Assembly: GCA_037954325.1 (NCBI GenBank)
Contig: JBBMNZ010000009.1
Span: forward strand, 14,758,001-14,822,000
Direction: 5' to 3'
Length of the DNA: 64,000 bases
DNA from: Fistularia commersonii
Taxonomy: Eukaryota > Chordata > Actinopteri > Syngnathiformes > Fistulariidae
Shown one piece after another: positions 13,706-26,580 of this stretch. How positions within the stretch are numbered: position 1 is the first letter of the stretch; each line of letters begins with the position of its first letter. The notes under the pieces were generated by a model. The model searched no databases and was not told where the DNA came from. It saw nothing but the letters and a program-made list of their open reading frames with translations. The translations under genes were made by a program, and so were the position numbers.

Positions 13706-13963
13706 GGACATGATTCTGCACAATATATATCAAATTCAGTGTAATCCAGCAACAACTTTGAAAGTTATAGCCATTCGTTCAAAAAGTGCTTATCTCACAG
13801 AGTTGAAGCGTTTTTGATTCGGAGTGGAAATAACTGATGAATTTCATCAAGCTGGTTGCTGCTCTTCAAATATGTTGTGTAGGACATGATTCTGCACAAT
13901 ATATATCAAATTCAGTGTAATCCAGCCACAAGTTCAAAAGATATAGCCATTCGTTCAAAATGT
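13706..13963. repeat. Link segment of first-family type
   Basis: The short stretch has caacaactttg, then gctggttgctgctc with gtgtagg, which are markers of the first family (compare 2,145-2,290). It joins the 14-monomer and 9-monomer blocks, so it is a remnant of the older arrangement or a transfer. Confidence 0.6.
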
Positions 13964-15542
13964 GCTTAAATCACCGAATTTAAGCGTTTTTGATTCGAGT
14001 AGAAATAACTAATGAATTTCATCAAGCAGGTTTCTGCTGTTGAAATATGTTGTTTAGGACATGATTCTGATATTTTTTGTCAAATACAGTGTAATCCAGC
14101 CACAAGTTCAAAAGATATAATAATGCGTTCAAAATGTGCTTAACTAACCGAGTTGAAGCGTTTTTGATTCTGGGTGGAAATAACTGATTAATTTCATCAA
14201 GCATGTTTCTGCTTTTGAAATAGGTTGTTTAGGACATAATTCTGCACAATATATGTCAAATTCAGTAGAATCCAGCAACAAATTTGATAGTAATAGCCAT
14301 TTGTTCAAAAAGTGCTTATCCCACCAAGTTAAAGCGTTTTTTAATCGGAGTGGAAATAACTAATGAATTTCATCAAACTGGTTTCTGCTCTTCAAATATG
14401 TTGTTTAGGACATGATTCTGCACAATATATTTCAAATTCAGTGTAATCCAGCCACAAGTTTAAAAGATATAGCCATTCTTTCAAAATGTGCTTAACTCAC
14501 CAAGTTGAAGCGTTTTTGATTCGAGTGGAAATAACTAATGAATTTCATCAAGCAGGTTTCTGCTGTAGACATATGTTGTTTAGGACATGATTCTGCACAA
14601 TATATGTCAAATTCAGTGTAATCAAGCAACAAGTTTAAAAGTTATAGCCATTCGTTCAAAAAGTGCTTATCTCACCGAGTTGAAACGTTTTTGATTCGGA
14701 GTGGAAATAACTAATGAATTTCATCAAGCTGGTTTCTGCTGTTGAAATATGTTGTTTAGGACATGATTCTGCACAATATATCAAATTCAGTGTAATCCAG
14801 CCACAAGTTCAAAAGATATATCCATTCGTTCAAAAAGTGTTTATCCCACCGAGTTGAAGCGTTTTTTATTCGGAGTGGAAATAACTAATGAATTTCATCA
14901 AACTGGTTTCAGCTGTTGAAATGTGTTGTTTAGGACATGATTCTGCACAATATGTATCAAATTCAGTGTAATCCTGCCACAAGTTCAAAAGATATAGCCA
15001 TTCGTTCAAAATGTGCTGAACTCACCGAGTTGAAGCGTTTTTGATTCGGAGTGGAAATAACTAATGAATATCATCAAGCAGGTTTCTGAAGTAGAAATAT
15101 GTTGTTTAGGACATGATTCTGCACAATATATGTCAAATTCAGTGTAATCAAGCAACAAATTTAAAAGTTATAGCCATTCGTTCAAAAAGTGCTTATCCCA
15201 CCAAGTTGAAGCGTCTTTGATTCGGAGTGGAAATAACTAATGAATTTCATCAAGCAGGTTTCTGCTGTTGATATATTTTGTTTAGGACATGATTCTCCAC
15301 AATATATGTCAAATTCAGTGTCATCCAGCCACAAGTTTAAAAGTTAGAGCCATTCGTTCAACCATTGCTGCGCTCACCGAGTTGAAGCGTTTTATATTCG
15401 GACTGGAAACAACTAATGAATGTCATCAAGCAGGTTTCTGCTGTTGAAATATGTTGTTTAGGACATGATTCTGCACAATATATATCAAATTAAGTGTAAT
15501 CCAGCAACAACTTTGAAATTTATAGCCATTCGTTCAAAAAGT
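13964..15542. repeat. 9-monomer unit, 1,579 bp, with mosaic tail
   Basis: Markers gattcgagtagaaataac, tctgggtggaaataac, gttttttaatcgg, gctgtagacatatg, ttcagctgttgaaatgtg and ctgaagtagaaatatg each recur 1,579 bp downstream. The last part, about 15,150-15,480, instead follows the 14-monomer family and matches 13,220-13,550 at an offset of 1,930 (shared gttgatatattttg and agttagagcc). The unit is therefore a mosaic of two families. Confidence 0.85.
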
Positions 15543-16720
15543 GCTTAAATCACCGAATTGAAGCGTTTTTGATTCGAGTAGAAATAACTAATGAATTTCA
15601 TCAAGCAGGTTTCTGCTGTTGAAATATGTTGTTTAGGACATGATTCTGCAACTTTTTGTCAAATTCAGTGTAATCCAGCCACAAGTTCAAAAGATATAAT
15701 AATGCGTTCAAAATGTGCTTAACTAACCGAGTTGAAGCGTTTTTGATTCTGGGTGGAAATAACTGATTAATTTCATCAAGCATGTTTCTGCTTTTGAAAT
15801 AGGTTGTTTAGGACATAATTCTGCACAATATATGTCAAATTCAGTAGAATCCAGCAACAAATTTGATAGTAATAGCCATTTGTTCAAAAAGTGCTTATCC
15901 CACCAAGTTAAAGCGTTTTTTAATCGGAGTGAAAATAACTAATGAATTTCATCAAACTGGTTTCTGCTCTTCAAATATGTTGTTTAGGACATGATTCTGC
16001 ACAATATATTTCAAATTCAGTGTAATCCAGCCACAAGTTTAAAAGATATAGCCATTCTTTCAAAATGTGCTTAACTCACCAAGTTGAAGCGTTTTTCATT
16101 CGAGTGGAAATAACTAATGAATTTCATCAAGCAGGTTTCTGCTGTAGACATATGTTGTTTAGGACATGAATCTGCACAATATATGTCAAAATCAGTGTAA
16201 TCAAGCAACAAGTTTAAAAGTTATAGCCATTCGTTCAAAAAGTGCTTATCTCACCGAGTTGAAGCGTTTTTGATTCGGATTGGAAATAACTAATGAATTT
16301 CATCAAGCTGGTTTCTGCTGTTGAAATATGTTGTTTAGGACATGATTCTGCACAATATATCAAATTCAGTGTAATCCAGCCACAAGTTCAAAAGATATAG
16401 CCATTCGTTCAAAAAGTGTTTATCCCACCGAGTTGAAGCGTTTTTTATTCGGAGTGGAAATAACTAATGAATTTCATCAAACTGGTTTCAGCTGTTGAAA
16501 TGTGTTGTTTAGGACATGATTCTGCACAATATGTATCAAATTCAGTGTAATCCAGCCACAAGTTCAAAAGATATAGCCATTCGTTCAAAATGTACTGAAC
16601 TCACCGAGTTGAAGCGTTTTTGATTCGGAGTGGAAATAACTAATGAATATCATCAAGCAGGTTTCTGAAGTAGAAATATGTTGTTTAGGACATGATTCTG
16701 CACAATATATGTCAAATTCA
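15543..16720. repeat. Second, partial 9-monomer unit
   Basis: It repeats the unit before it at an offset of 1,579 up to ctgaagtagaaatatg (16,661) and then departs into the next family. Small differences include gattcggattgg near 16,270, gaatctgcac near 16,168 and catgattctgcaactttttg near 15,640. Confidence 0.85.
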
Positions 16721-18500
16721 GTGTAATCCAGCCACAAGTTTAAAATTTATAACCATTCGTTCAAACATTGCTTATCTCACCGAGTTGAAGCGTTTTTGAT
16801 TCAGAGTGGAAATAACGAATGAATTTCATCAAGCAGGTTTCAGCTGTTGAAATGTGTTTTTTAGGATATAATTCTGCACAATATGTATCAAATTCAGTGT
16901 AATCCAGCCACAAGTTCAAAAGATATAGCCATTCGTTCAAAATGTGCTGAACTCACCGAGTTGAAGCGTTTTTGATTCGGAGTGCGAAATAACTAATGAA
17001 TTTCATCAAGCTGGTTTCTGCTGTTGAAATATGTTGTTTAGGACAAGATTCTCCACAAGATATGTCAAATTCAGTGTAATCCAGCCACAAATTCAAAAGA
17101 TATAGCTATTCGTTCAAAATGTGCTTAACTCACCGAGTTGAAAAGCGTTTTTGATTCGGAGTGGAAATAATTAATGAATTTCATCAAGCTGGTTTCTGCT
17201 GTTGAAATTTGTTGTTCAGACATGATTCAGCACAATATATATCAAATTCAGTGTAATCCAGCCACAAGTTCAAAAGATATAGCTATTCGTTCAAAATGTG
17301 CTTAACTCACCGAGTTGAAGCGTTTTTGATTCGAATGGAAATAACTAATGGATTTCATCAAGCAGGTTTCTGCTGTTGAAATATGTTGTTTAGGACATGA
17401 TTCTGCACAATATATGTCAAATTCAGTGTAATCCAGCAAAAAGTTTAAAAGTTATAGCCATTCGTTCAAACATTGCTTCTTTCACCGAGTTGAAGCGTTT
17501 TTGATTCGGAGTGGAAACAACTAATGAATTTCATCAAGCGGGTTGCTGCTCTTCAAATATGTTGTTTAGGACATGATTCTGCACAATATATGTCAAATTC
17601 AGTGTAATCCAGCCTCATACTGAAAAGATATAGCCATTCGTTCAAAAAGTGCTTATCTCACATATTTGAAGCGTTTTTGATTCGGAGTGGAAATAACTAA
17701 TGAATTTCATCAAGCAGGTTTCTGATGTAGAAATATGTTGTTTAGGACATGATTCTCAACAAGATATGTCAAATTCAGTGTAATCCAGCCACAAATTCAA
17801 AAGATATAGCTATTCGTTCAAAATGTGCTTAACTCACCGAGTTGAAGCGTTTTTGATTCGGAGTGGAAATAACTAATGAATTTCATCAAGCTGGTTTCTG
17901 CTGTTGAAATTTGTTGTTTAGGACATGATTCTGCATAATATATATCAAATTCAGTGTAATCCAGCAACAAGTTTAAAAGTTATAGCCATTCGTTCAAACA
18001 TTGCTTCTCTCACCGAGTTGAAGCGTTTTTGATTCGGAGTGGAAACAACTAATGAATTTCATCAAGCGGGTTGCTGCTCTTCAAATATGTTGTTTAGGAC
18101 ATGATTCTGCACAATATATGTCAAATTCAGTTTAATCCAGCCTCAAGTTGAAAAAATATAGCAATGCGTTCATAAAGTGCTTATCTCACTGGGTTGAAGC
18201 GTTTTTGATTCGGAGTGGAAATAACTGATTAATTTTATCATGCAGATTTCTGCTGTTTAAATATGCTGTTTAGGACATGATTCTGCACAATATATGTCAA
18301 ATTCAGTAGAATCCACCTACAAATTTGAAAGTCATAGCCATTTGATCAAAAAGTACTTATCCCACCGAGTTGAAGCATTTTTTATTCGGAGTGGAAATAA
18401 CTAATGAATTTCATCAAACTGGTTTCTGATGTAGAAATATGTTGTTTAGGACATGATTCTGCACAATATATGTCAAATTCAGTGTAATCCAGCCTCAAGT
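16721..18500. repeat. Leading partial units of the 9/10/11 ladder
   Basis: This stretch introduces the variants that the ladder then repeats: ggagtgcgaaataac (first at about 16,980), attctccacaagatatg (17,050 and, as ctcaac, 17,750), cgaatggaaataac with atggatttc, and agcgggttgctgctc. The two caagatatg markers are about 700 bp (4 monomers) apart, and the next is 1,410 bp (8 monomers) on. The monomer at about 16,818 (ttcagctgttgaaatgtg) resembles the optional monomer found later at 20,519 and 24,217. Confidence 0.75.
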
Positions 18501-20085
18501 TCAAAAGATATAGCCATTCGTTAGTAAAGTGCTTATCTCACCAAGTTGAAGTGTTTTTGATTCGGAGTGGAAATAACTAATGAATATCATCAAGCAGATT
18601 TCTGCTGTTGAAATATGTTGTTTAGGACATGATTCTGCACAATATATATCAAATTCAGTGTAATCCAGCCATAAGTTTAAAAGATATAGCCATTCGTTCA
18701 AACATTGCTTATCTCACCGAGTTGAAGCGTTTTTGATTCGGAGTGCGAAATAACGAATGAATTTCATCAAGCTGGTTTCTGCTGTTGAAATATGTTGTTT
18801 AGGACATGATTCTGCACAATATATGTCAAATTCAGTGTAATCCAGCCACAAGTTTAAAACTTATAACCATTCGTTCAAACATTGCTTATCTCACCGAGTT
18901 GAAGCGTTTTTGATTCAGAGTGGAAATAACTAATGAATGTCATCAAGCAGGTTTCTGATGTAGAAATATGTTGTTTAGGACATGATTCTGCACAATATAT
19001 GTCAAATTCAGTGTAATCCAGCCATAAGTTTAAAAGATATAGCCATTCGTTCAAACATTGCTTATCTCACCGAGTTGAAGCGTTTTTGATTCGGAGTGCG
19101 AAATAACTAATGAATTTCATCAAGCTGGTATCTGCTGTTGAAATATGTTGTTTAGGACATGATTCTCCACAAGATATGTCAAATTCAGTGTAATCCAGCC
19201 ACAAATTCAAAAGATATAGCTATTCGTTCAAAATGTGCTTAACTCACCGAGTTGAAGCGTTTTTGATTCGGAGTGGAAATAACTAATGAATTTCATCAAG
19301 CTGGTTTCTGCTGTTGAAATTTGTTGTTTAGGACATGATTCTGCACAATATATATCAAATTCAGTGTAATCCAGCCACAAGTTCAAAAGATATAGCGATT
19401 CGTTCAAAATGTGCTTAACTCACCGAGTTGAAGCGTTTTTGATTCGAATGGAAATAACTAATGGATTTCATCAAGCAGGTTTCTGCTGTTGAAATATGTT
19501 GTTTAGGACATGATTCTGCACAATATATGTCAAATTCAGTGTAATCCAGCAACAAGTTTAAAAGTTATAGCCATTCGTTCAAACATTGCTTCTCTCACCG
19601 AGTTGAAGCGTTTTTGATTCGGAGTGGAAACAACTAATGAATTTCATCAAGCGGGTTGCTGCTCTTCAAATATGTTGTTTAGGACATGATTCTGCACAAT
19701 ATATGTCAAATTCAGTTTAATCCAGCCTCAAGTTGAAAAGATATAGCAATGCGTTCATAAAGTGCTTATCTCACTGGGTTGAAGCGTTTTTGATTCGGAG
19801 TGGAAATAACTGATTAATTTTATATTGCAGATTTCTGCTGTTTAAATATGCTGTTTAGGACATGATTCTGCACAATATATGTCAAATTCAGTAGAATCCA
19901 GCTACAAATTTGAAAGTCATAGCCATTTGATCAAAAAGTACTTATCCCACCGAGTTGAAGCATTTTTTATTCGTAGTGGAAATAACTAATGAATTTCATC
20001 AAACTGGTTTCTGATGTAGAAATATGTTGTTTAGGACATGATTCTGCACAATATATGTCAAATTCAGTGTAATCCAGCCTCAAGT
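18501..20085. repeat. Ladder unit 1: 9 monomers, 1,585 bp
   Basis: Unit boundaries are set at the equivalent point agatatagccattcgtta. The order includes cagatttctgctgttg, gtgcgaaataac, aacttataacc, tgatgtagaaatatg, caagatatg, gaaatttgttg, gcgattcg with atggatttc, gcgggttgctgctc and cactgggttgaagcg. It lacks the optional monomer carried by units 2 and 4. Confidence 0.9.
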
Positions 20086-21846
20086 TCAAAAGATATAGCC
20101 ATTCGTTAATAAAGTGCTTATCTCACCAAGTTGAAGTGTTTTTGATTCGGAGTGGAAATAACTAATGAATATCATCAAGCAGATTTCTGCTGTTGAAATA
20201 TGTTGTTTAGGACATGATTCTGCACAATATATATCAAATTCAGTGTAATCCAGCCATAAGTTTAAAAGATATAGCCATTCGTTCAAACATTGCTTATCTC
20301 ACCGAGTTGAAGCGTTTTTGATTCGGAGTGCGAAATAACGAATGAATTTCATCAAGCTGGTTTCTGCTGTTGAAATATGTTGTTTAGGACATGATTCTGC
20401 ACAATATATGTCAAATTCAGTGTAATCCAGCCACAAGTTTAAAATTTATAACCATTCGTTCAAACATTGCTTATCTCACCGAGTTGAAGCGTTTTTGATT
20501 CAGAGTGGAAATAACTAATGAATTTCATCAAGCTGGTTTCAGCTGTTGAAATGTGTTGTTTAGGATATGATTCTGCACAATATCTATCAAATTCAGTGTA
20601 ATCCAGCCACAAGTTTAAAAGATATGGCCATTCGTTCAAAATGTGCTGAACTCACCGAGTTGAAGCGTTTTTGATTCGGAGTGGAAATAACTAATGAATT
20701 TCATCAAGCAGGTTTCTGATGTAGAAATATGTTGTTTAGGACATGATTCTGCACAATATATATCAAATTCAGTGTAATCCAGCCATAAGTTTAAAAGATA
20801 TAGCCATTCGTTCAAACATTGCTTATCTCACCGAGTTGAAGCGTTTTTGATTCGGAGTGCGAAATAACTAATGAATTTCATCAAGCTGGTATCTGCTGTT
20901 GAAATATGTTGTTTAGGACATGATTCTCCACAAGATATGTCAAATTCAGTGTAATCCAGCCACAAATTCAAAAGATATAGCTATTCGTTCAAAATGTGCT
21001 TAACTCACCGAGTTGAAGCGTTTTTGATTCGGAGTGGAAATAACTAATGAATTTCATCAAGCTGGTTTCTGCTGTTGAAATTTGTTGTTTAGGACATGAT
21101 TCTGCACAATATATATCAAATTCAGTGTAATCCAGCCACAAGTTCAAAAGATATAGCGATTCGTTCAAAATGTGCTTAACTCACCGAGTTGAAGCGTTTT
21201 TGATTCGAATGGAAATAACTAATGGATTTCATCAAGCAGGTTTCTGCTGTTGAAATATGTTGTTTAGGACATGATTCTGCACAATATATGTCAAATTCAG
21301 TGTAATCCAGCAACAAGTTTAAAAGTTATAGCCATTCGTTCAAACATTGCTTCTCTCACCGAGTTGAAGCGTTTTTGATTCGGAGTGGAAACAACTAATG
21401 AATTTCATCAAGCGGGTTGCTGCTCTTCAAATATGTTGTTTAGGACATGATTCTGCACAATATATGTCAAATTCAGTTTAATCCAGCCTCAAGTTGAAAA
21501 GATATAGCAATGCGTTCATAAAGTGCTTGTCTCACTGGGTTGAAGCGTTTTTGATTCGGAGTGGAAATAACTGATTAATTTTATATTGCAGATTTCTGCT
21601 GTTTAAATATGCTGTTTAGGACATGATTCTGCACAATATATGTCAAATTCAGTAGAATCCAGCTACAAATTTGAAAGTCATAGCCATTTGATCAAAAAGT
21701 ACTTATCCCACCGAGTTGAAGCATTTTTTATTCGTAGTGGAAATAACTAATGAATTTCATCAAACTGGTTTCTGATGTAGAAATATGTTGTTTAGGACAT
21801 GATTCTGCACAATATGTGTCAAATTCAGTGTAATCCAGCCTCAAGT
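20086..21846. repeat. Ladder unit 2: 10 monomers, 1,761 bp
   Basis: The order matches unit 1 plus one optional monomer at 20,519-20,694. From 20,086 the sequence matches 23,784 onward at an offset of 3,698, so units 2 and 4 are closer to each other than to their neighbours. Confidence 0.9.
20519..20694. repeat. Optional monomer, present in unit 2
   Basis: A 176-bp monomer marked by ttcagctgttgaaatgtg, tatctatcaaattc and gatatggccattcg. It is absent at the matching places in units 1 (about 18,943) and 3 (about 22,284). The same monomer is at 24,217-24,392 in unit 4. Confidence 0.85.
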
Positions 21847-23783
21847 TCAAAAGATAAAGCCATTCGTTAATAAAGTGCTTATCTCACCAAGTTGAAGTGT
21901 TTTTGATTCGGAGTGGAAATAACTAATGAATATCATCCAGCAGATTTCTGCTGTTGAAATATGTTGTTTAGGACATGATTCTGCACAATATATGTCAAAT
22001 TCAGTGTAATCCAGCCATAAGTTTAAAAGATATAGCCATTCGTTCAAACATTGCTTATCTCACCGAGTTGAAGCGTTTTTGATTCGGAGTGCGAAATAAC
22101 GAATGAATTTCATCAAGCTGGTTTCTGCTGTTGAAATATGTTGTTTAGGACATGATTCTGCACAATACATGTCAAATTCAGTGTAATCCAGCCACAAGTT
22201 TAAAACTTATAACCATTCGTTCAAACATTGCTTATCTCACCGAGTTGAAGCGTTTTTGATTCAGAGTGGAAATAACTAATGAATGTCATCAAGCAGGTTT
22301 CTGATGTAGAAATATGTTGTTTAGGACATGATTCTGCACAATATATGTCAAATTCAGTGTAATCCAGCCATAAGTTTAAAAGATATAGCCATTCGTTCAA
22401 ACATTGCTTATCTCACCGAGTTGAAGCGTTTTTGATTCGGAGTGCGAAATAACTAATGAATTTCATCAAGCTGGTATCTGCTGTTGAAATATGTTGTTTA
22501 GGACATGATTCTCCACAAGATATGTCAAATTCAGTGTAATCCAGCCACAAATTCAAAAGATATAGCTATTCGTTCAAAATGTGCTTAACTCACCGAGTTG
22601 AAGCGTTTTTGATTCGGAGTGGAAATAACTAATGAATTTCATCAAGCTGGTTTCTGCTGTTGAAATTTGTTGTTTAGGACATGATTCTGCACAATATATA
22701 TCAAATTCAGTGTAATCCAGCCACAAGTTCAAAAGATATAGCGATTCGTTCAAAATGTGCTTAACTCACCGAGTTGAAGCGTTTTTGATTCGAATGGAAA
22801 TAACTAATGGATTTCATCAAGCAGGTTTCTGCTGTTGAAATATGTTGTTTAGGACATGATTCTGCACAATATATGTCAAATTCAGTTTAATCCAGCAACA
22901 AGTTTAAAAGTTATAGCCATTCGTTCAAACATTGCTTCTCTCACCGAGTTGAAGCGTTTTTGATTCGGAGTGGAAACAACTAATGAATTTCATCAAGCGG
23001 GTTGCTGCTCTTCAAATATGTTGTTTAGGACATGATTCTGCACAATATATGTCAAATTCAGTTTAATCCAGCCTCAAGTTGAAAAGATATAGCAATGCGT
23101 TCATAAAGTGCTTATCTCACTGGGTTGAAGCGTTTTTGATTCGGAGTGGAAATAACTGATTAATTTTATATTGCAGATTTCTGCTGTTTAAATATGCTGT
23201 TTTGGACATGATTCTGCACAATATATGTCAAATTCAGTAGAATCCAGCTACAAATTTGAAAGTCATAGCCATTTGATCAAAAAGTACTTATCCCACCGAG
23301 TTGAAGCATTTTTTATTCGTAGTGGAAATAACTAATGAATTTCATCAAACTGGTTTCTGATGTAGAAATATGTTGTTTAGGACATGATTCTGCACAATAT
23401 ATGTCAAATTCAGTTTAATCCAGCCTCAAGTTGAAAAGATATAGCAATGCGTTCATGAAGTGCTTATCTCACTGGGTTAAAGCGTTTTTGATTCGGAGTG
23501 GAAATAACTGATTAATTTTATATTGCAGATTTCTGCTGTTTAAATATGCTGTTTAGGACATGATTTTGCACAATATATGTCAAATTCAGTAGAATCCAGC
23601 TACAAATTTGAAAGTCATAGCCATTTGATCAAAAAGTACTTATCCCACCGAGTTGAAGCATTTTTTATTCGTAGTGGAAATAACTAATGAATTTCATCAA
23701 ACTGGTTTCTGATGTAGAAATATGTTGTTTAGGACATGATTCTGCACAATATATGTCAAATTCAGTGTAATCCAGCCTCAAGT
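21847..23783. repeat. Ladder unit 3: 11 monomers, 1,937 bp
   Basis: It has the nine-monomer order of unit 1 and gains two monomers by a local duplication at 23,038-23,741. It shares gataaagccattcg and catccagcagatttc with 25,545 onward, another sign that units alternate in pairs. Confidence 0.9.
23038..23741. repeat. Two-monomer tandem duplication
   Basis: Bases 23,038-23,389 and 23,390-23,741 repeat with a period of 352 bp: gtcaaattcagttta at 23,051 and 23,403, tatattgcag and gctgtttaaatatgctg in both. A few differences are visible (gttcatgaag for gttcataaag, gggttaaagcg for gggttgaagcg, gattttgcac for gattctgcac). It occurs in none of the other ladder units. Confidence 0.85.
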
Positions 23784-25544
23784 TCAAAAGATATAGCCAT
23801 TCGTTAATAAAGTGCTTATCTCACCAAGTTGAAGTGTTTTTGATTCGGAGTGGAAATAACTAATGAATATCATCAAGCAGATTTCTGCTGTTGAAATATG
23901 TTGTTTAGGACATGATTCTGCACAATATATATCAAATTCAGTGTAATCCAGCCATAAGTTTAAAAGATATAGCCATTCGTTCAAACATTGCTTATCTCAC
24001 CGAGTTGAAGCGTTTTTGATTCGGAGTGCGAAATAACTAATGAATTTCATCAAGCTGGTTTCTGCTGTTGAAATATGTTGTTTAGGACATGATTCTGCAC
24101 AATATATGTCAAATTCAGTGTAATCCAGCCACAAGTTTAAAATTTATAACCATTCGTTCAAACATTGCTTATCTCACCGAGTTGAAGCGTTTTTGATTCA
24201 GAGTGGAAATAACTAATGAATTTCATCAAGCTGGTTTCAGCTGTTGAAATGTGTTGTTTAGGATATGATTCTGCACAATATCTATCAAATTCAGTGTAAT
24301 CCAGCCACAAGTTTAAAAGATATGGCCATTCGTTCAAAATGTGCTGAACTCACCGAGTTGAAGCGTTTTTGATTCGGAGTGGAAAAACCTAATGAATTTC
24401 ATCAAGCAGGTTTCTGATGTAGAAATATGTTGTTTAGGACATGATTCTGCACAATATATATCAAATTCAGTGTAATCCAGCCATAAGTTTAAAAGATATA
24501 GCCATTCGTTCAAACATTGCTTATCTCACCGAGTTGAAGCGTTTTTGATTCGGAGTGCGAAATAACTAATGAATTTCATCAAGCTGGTATCTGCTGTTGA
24601 AATATGTTGTTTAGGACATGATTCTCCACAAGATATGTCAAATTCAGTGTAATCCAGCCACAAATTCAAAAGATATAGCTATTCGTTCAAAATGTGCTTA
24701 ACTCACCGAGTTGAAGCGTTTTTGATTCGGAGTGGAAATAACTAATGAATTTCATCAAGCTGGTTTCTGCTGTTGAAATTTGTTGTTTAGGACATGATTC
24801 TGCACAATATATATCAAATTCAGTGTAATCCAGCCACAAGTTCAAAAGATATAGCGATTCGTTCAAAATGTGCTTAACTCACCGAGTTGAAGCGTTTTTG
24901 ATTCGAATGGAAATAACTAATGGATTTCATCAAGCAGGTTTCTGCTGTTGAAATATGTTGTTTAGGACATGATTCTGCACAATATATGTCAAATTCAGTG
25001 TAATCCAGCAACAAGTTTAAAAGTTATAGCCATTCGTTCAAACATTGCTTCTCTCACCGAGTTGAAGCGTTTTTGATTCGGAGTGGAAACAACTAATGAA
25101 TTTCATCAAGCGGGTTGCTGCTCTTCAAATATGTTGTTTAGGACATGATTCTGCACAATATATGTCAAATTCAGTTTAATCCAGCCTCAAGTTGAAAAGA
25201 TATAGCAATGCGTTCATAAAGTGCTTATCTCACTGGGTTGAAGCGTTTTTGATTCGGAGTGGAAATAACTGATTAATTTTATATTGCAGATTTCTGCTGT
25301 TTAAATATGCTGTTTAGGACATGATTCTGCACAATATATGTCAAATTCAGTAGAATCCAGCTACAAATTTGAAAGTCATAGCCATTTGATCAAAAAGTAC
25401 TTATCCCACCGAGTTGAAGCATTTTTTATTCGTAGTGGAAATAACTAATGAATTTCATCAAACTGGTTTCTGATGTAGAAATATGTTGTTTAGGACATGA
25501 TTCTGCACAATATGTGTCAAATTCAGTGTAATCCAGCCTCAAGT
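23784..25544. repeat. Ladder unit 4: 10 monomers, 1,761 bp
   Basis: It is nearly the same as unit 2 at an offset of 3,698, optional monomer included. A visible private change is gtggaaaaacctaatg near 24,380 in place of gtggaaataactaatg. Confidence 0.9.
24217..24392. repeat. Optional monomer, present in unit 4
   Basis: Copy of the monomer at 20,519-20,694, exactly 3,698 bp downstream, with the same ttcagctgttgaaatgtg, tatctatc and gatatggcc markers. Confidence 0.85.
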
Positions 25545-25700
25545 TCAAAAGATAAAGCCATTCGTTAATAAAGTGCTTATCTCACCAAGTTGAAGTGTTT
25601 TTGATTCGGAGTGGAAATAACTAATGAATATCATCCAGCAGATTTCTGCTGTTGAAATATGTTGTTTAGGACATGATTCTGCACAATATATGTCAAATTC
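25545..25700. repeat. Truncated start of a fifth ladder unit
   Basis: It matches 21,847-22,002 at an offset of 3,698, then breaks near 25,700 where cagtaaaatccagcc replaces cagtgtaatccagcc. This is the border with the 5-monomer family. Confidence 0.8.
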
Positions 25701-26580
25701 AGTAAAATCCAGCCACAATTTCAAAAGATATAGCAATGAGTTCATAAAGTGCTTAACTCACCAAGTTGAAGCGTTTTTGATTTGGAGTGGAAATAACTAA
25801 TGAATTTCATCAAGCAGGTTTCTGCTGTTGAAATATGTTGTTTAGGACATGATTCTGCACAATATATATCAAATTCAGTGTAATCCAGCCACAAATTCAA
25901 AAGATATAGGCATTCGTTCAAAATGTGCTTAACTCACCGAGTTGAAGCGTTTTTGATTTGGAGTGGAAATAACTGATTAATTTCATCAAGCAGGTTTCTG
26001 CTGTTGAAATATGTTGTTTAGGACATGATTTTGCACAATATATGTCAAATTCAGTTGAATCCAGCAACAAATTTAAAAGTTATAGCCATTCGTTCAAAAA
26101 GTACTTATCCCACCAAGTTGAAGCTTTTTTTATTCGGGGTGGAAATAACTAATGATTTTTATCAAACTGGTTTCTGCTCTTCAAATATGTTGTTTAGTAA
26201 ATGATTCTGCACAAATATGTCAAATTCAGTGTAATCCGGCCATAAGTTCAAAAGATATAGCCATTCGTTCAAAAACTGCTTATCAAACCGAGTTGAAGCG
26301 TTTTTGATTCGGAGTGAAAATAACTAATGAATTTCATCAATCTTGTTTCTGCTCTTCAAATATGTTGTTTAGGACATGATTCTCCACAATATATGTCAAA
26401 TTCAGTGTCATCCAGCCACAAGTTTAAAAGTTATAGCCATTCGTTCAACCATTGCTTCTCTCACCGAGTTGAAGCGTTTTTGATTCGGAGTGGAAATAAC
26501 TAATGAATTTCATCAAGCAGGTTTCTGCTGTTGAAATATGTTTTTTAGGACATGATTCTGCACAATATATGTCAAATTCA
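25701..26580. repeat. 5-monomer unit, copy 1 (880 bp)
   Basis: It starts at gtaaaatccagcc (25,701), which recurs at 26,581 as the same string and at about 27,460 as gtgaaatccagcc. The order is: gcaatgagttcataaag; ccattcg with aaatgtgc; gatttgg with tgattaatttc; cttatcccacc with tattcgg; acaaatatgtc with ccggccataag; then ctccac. Confidence 0.85.
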
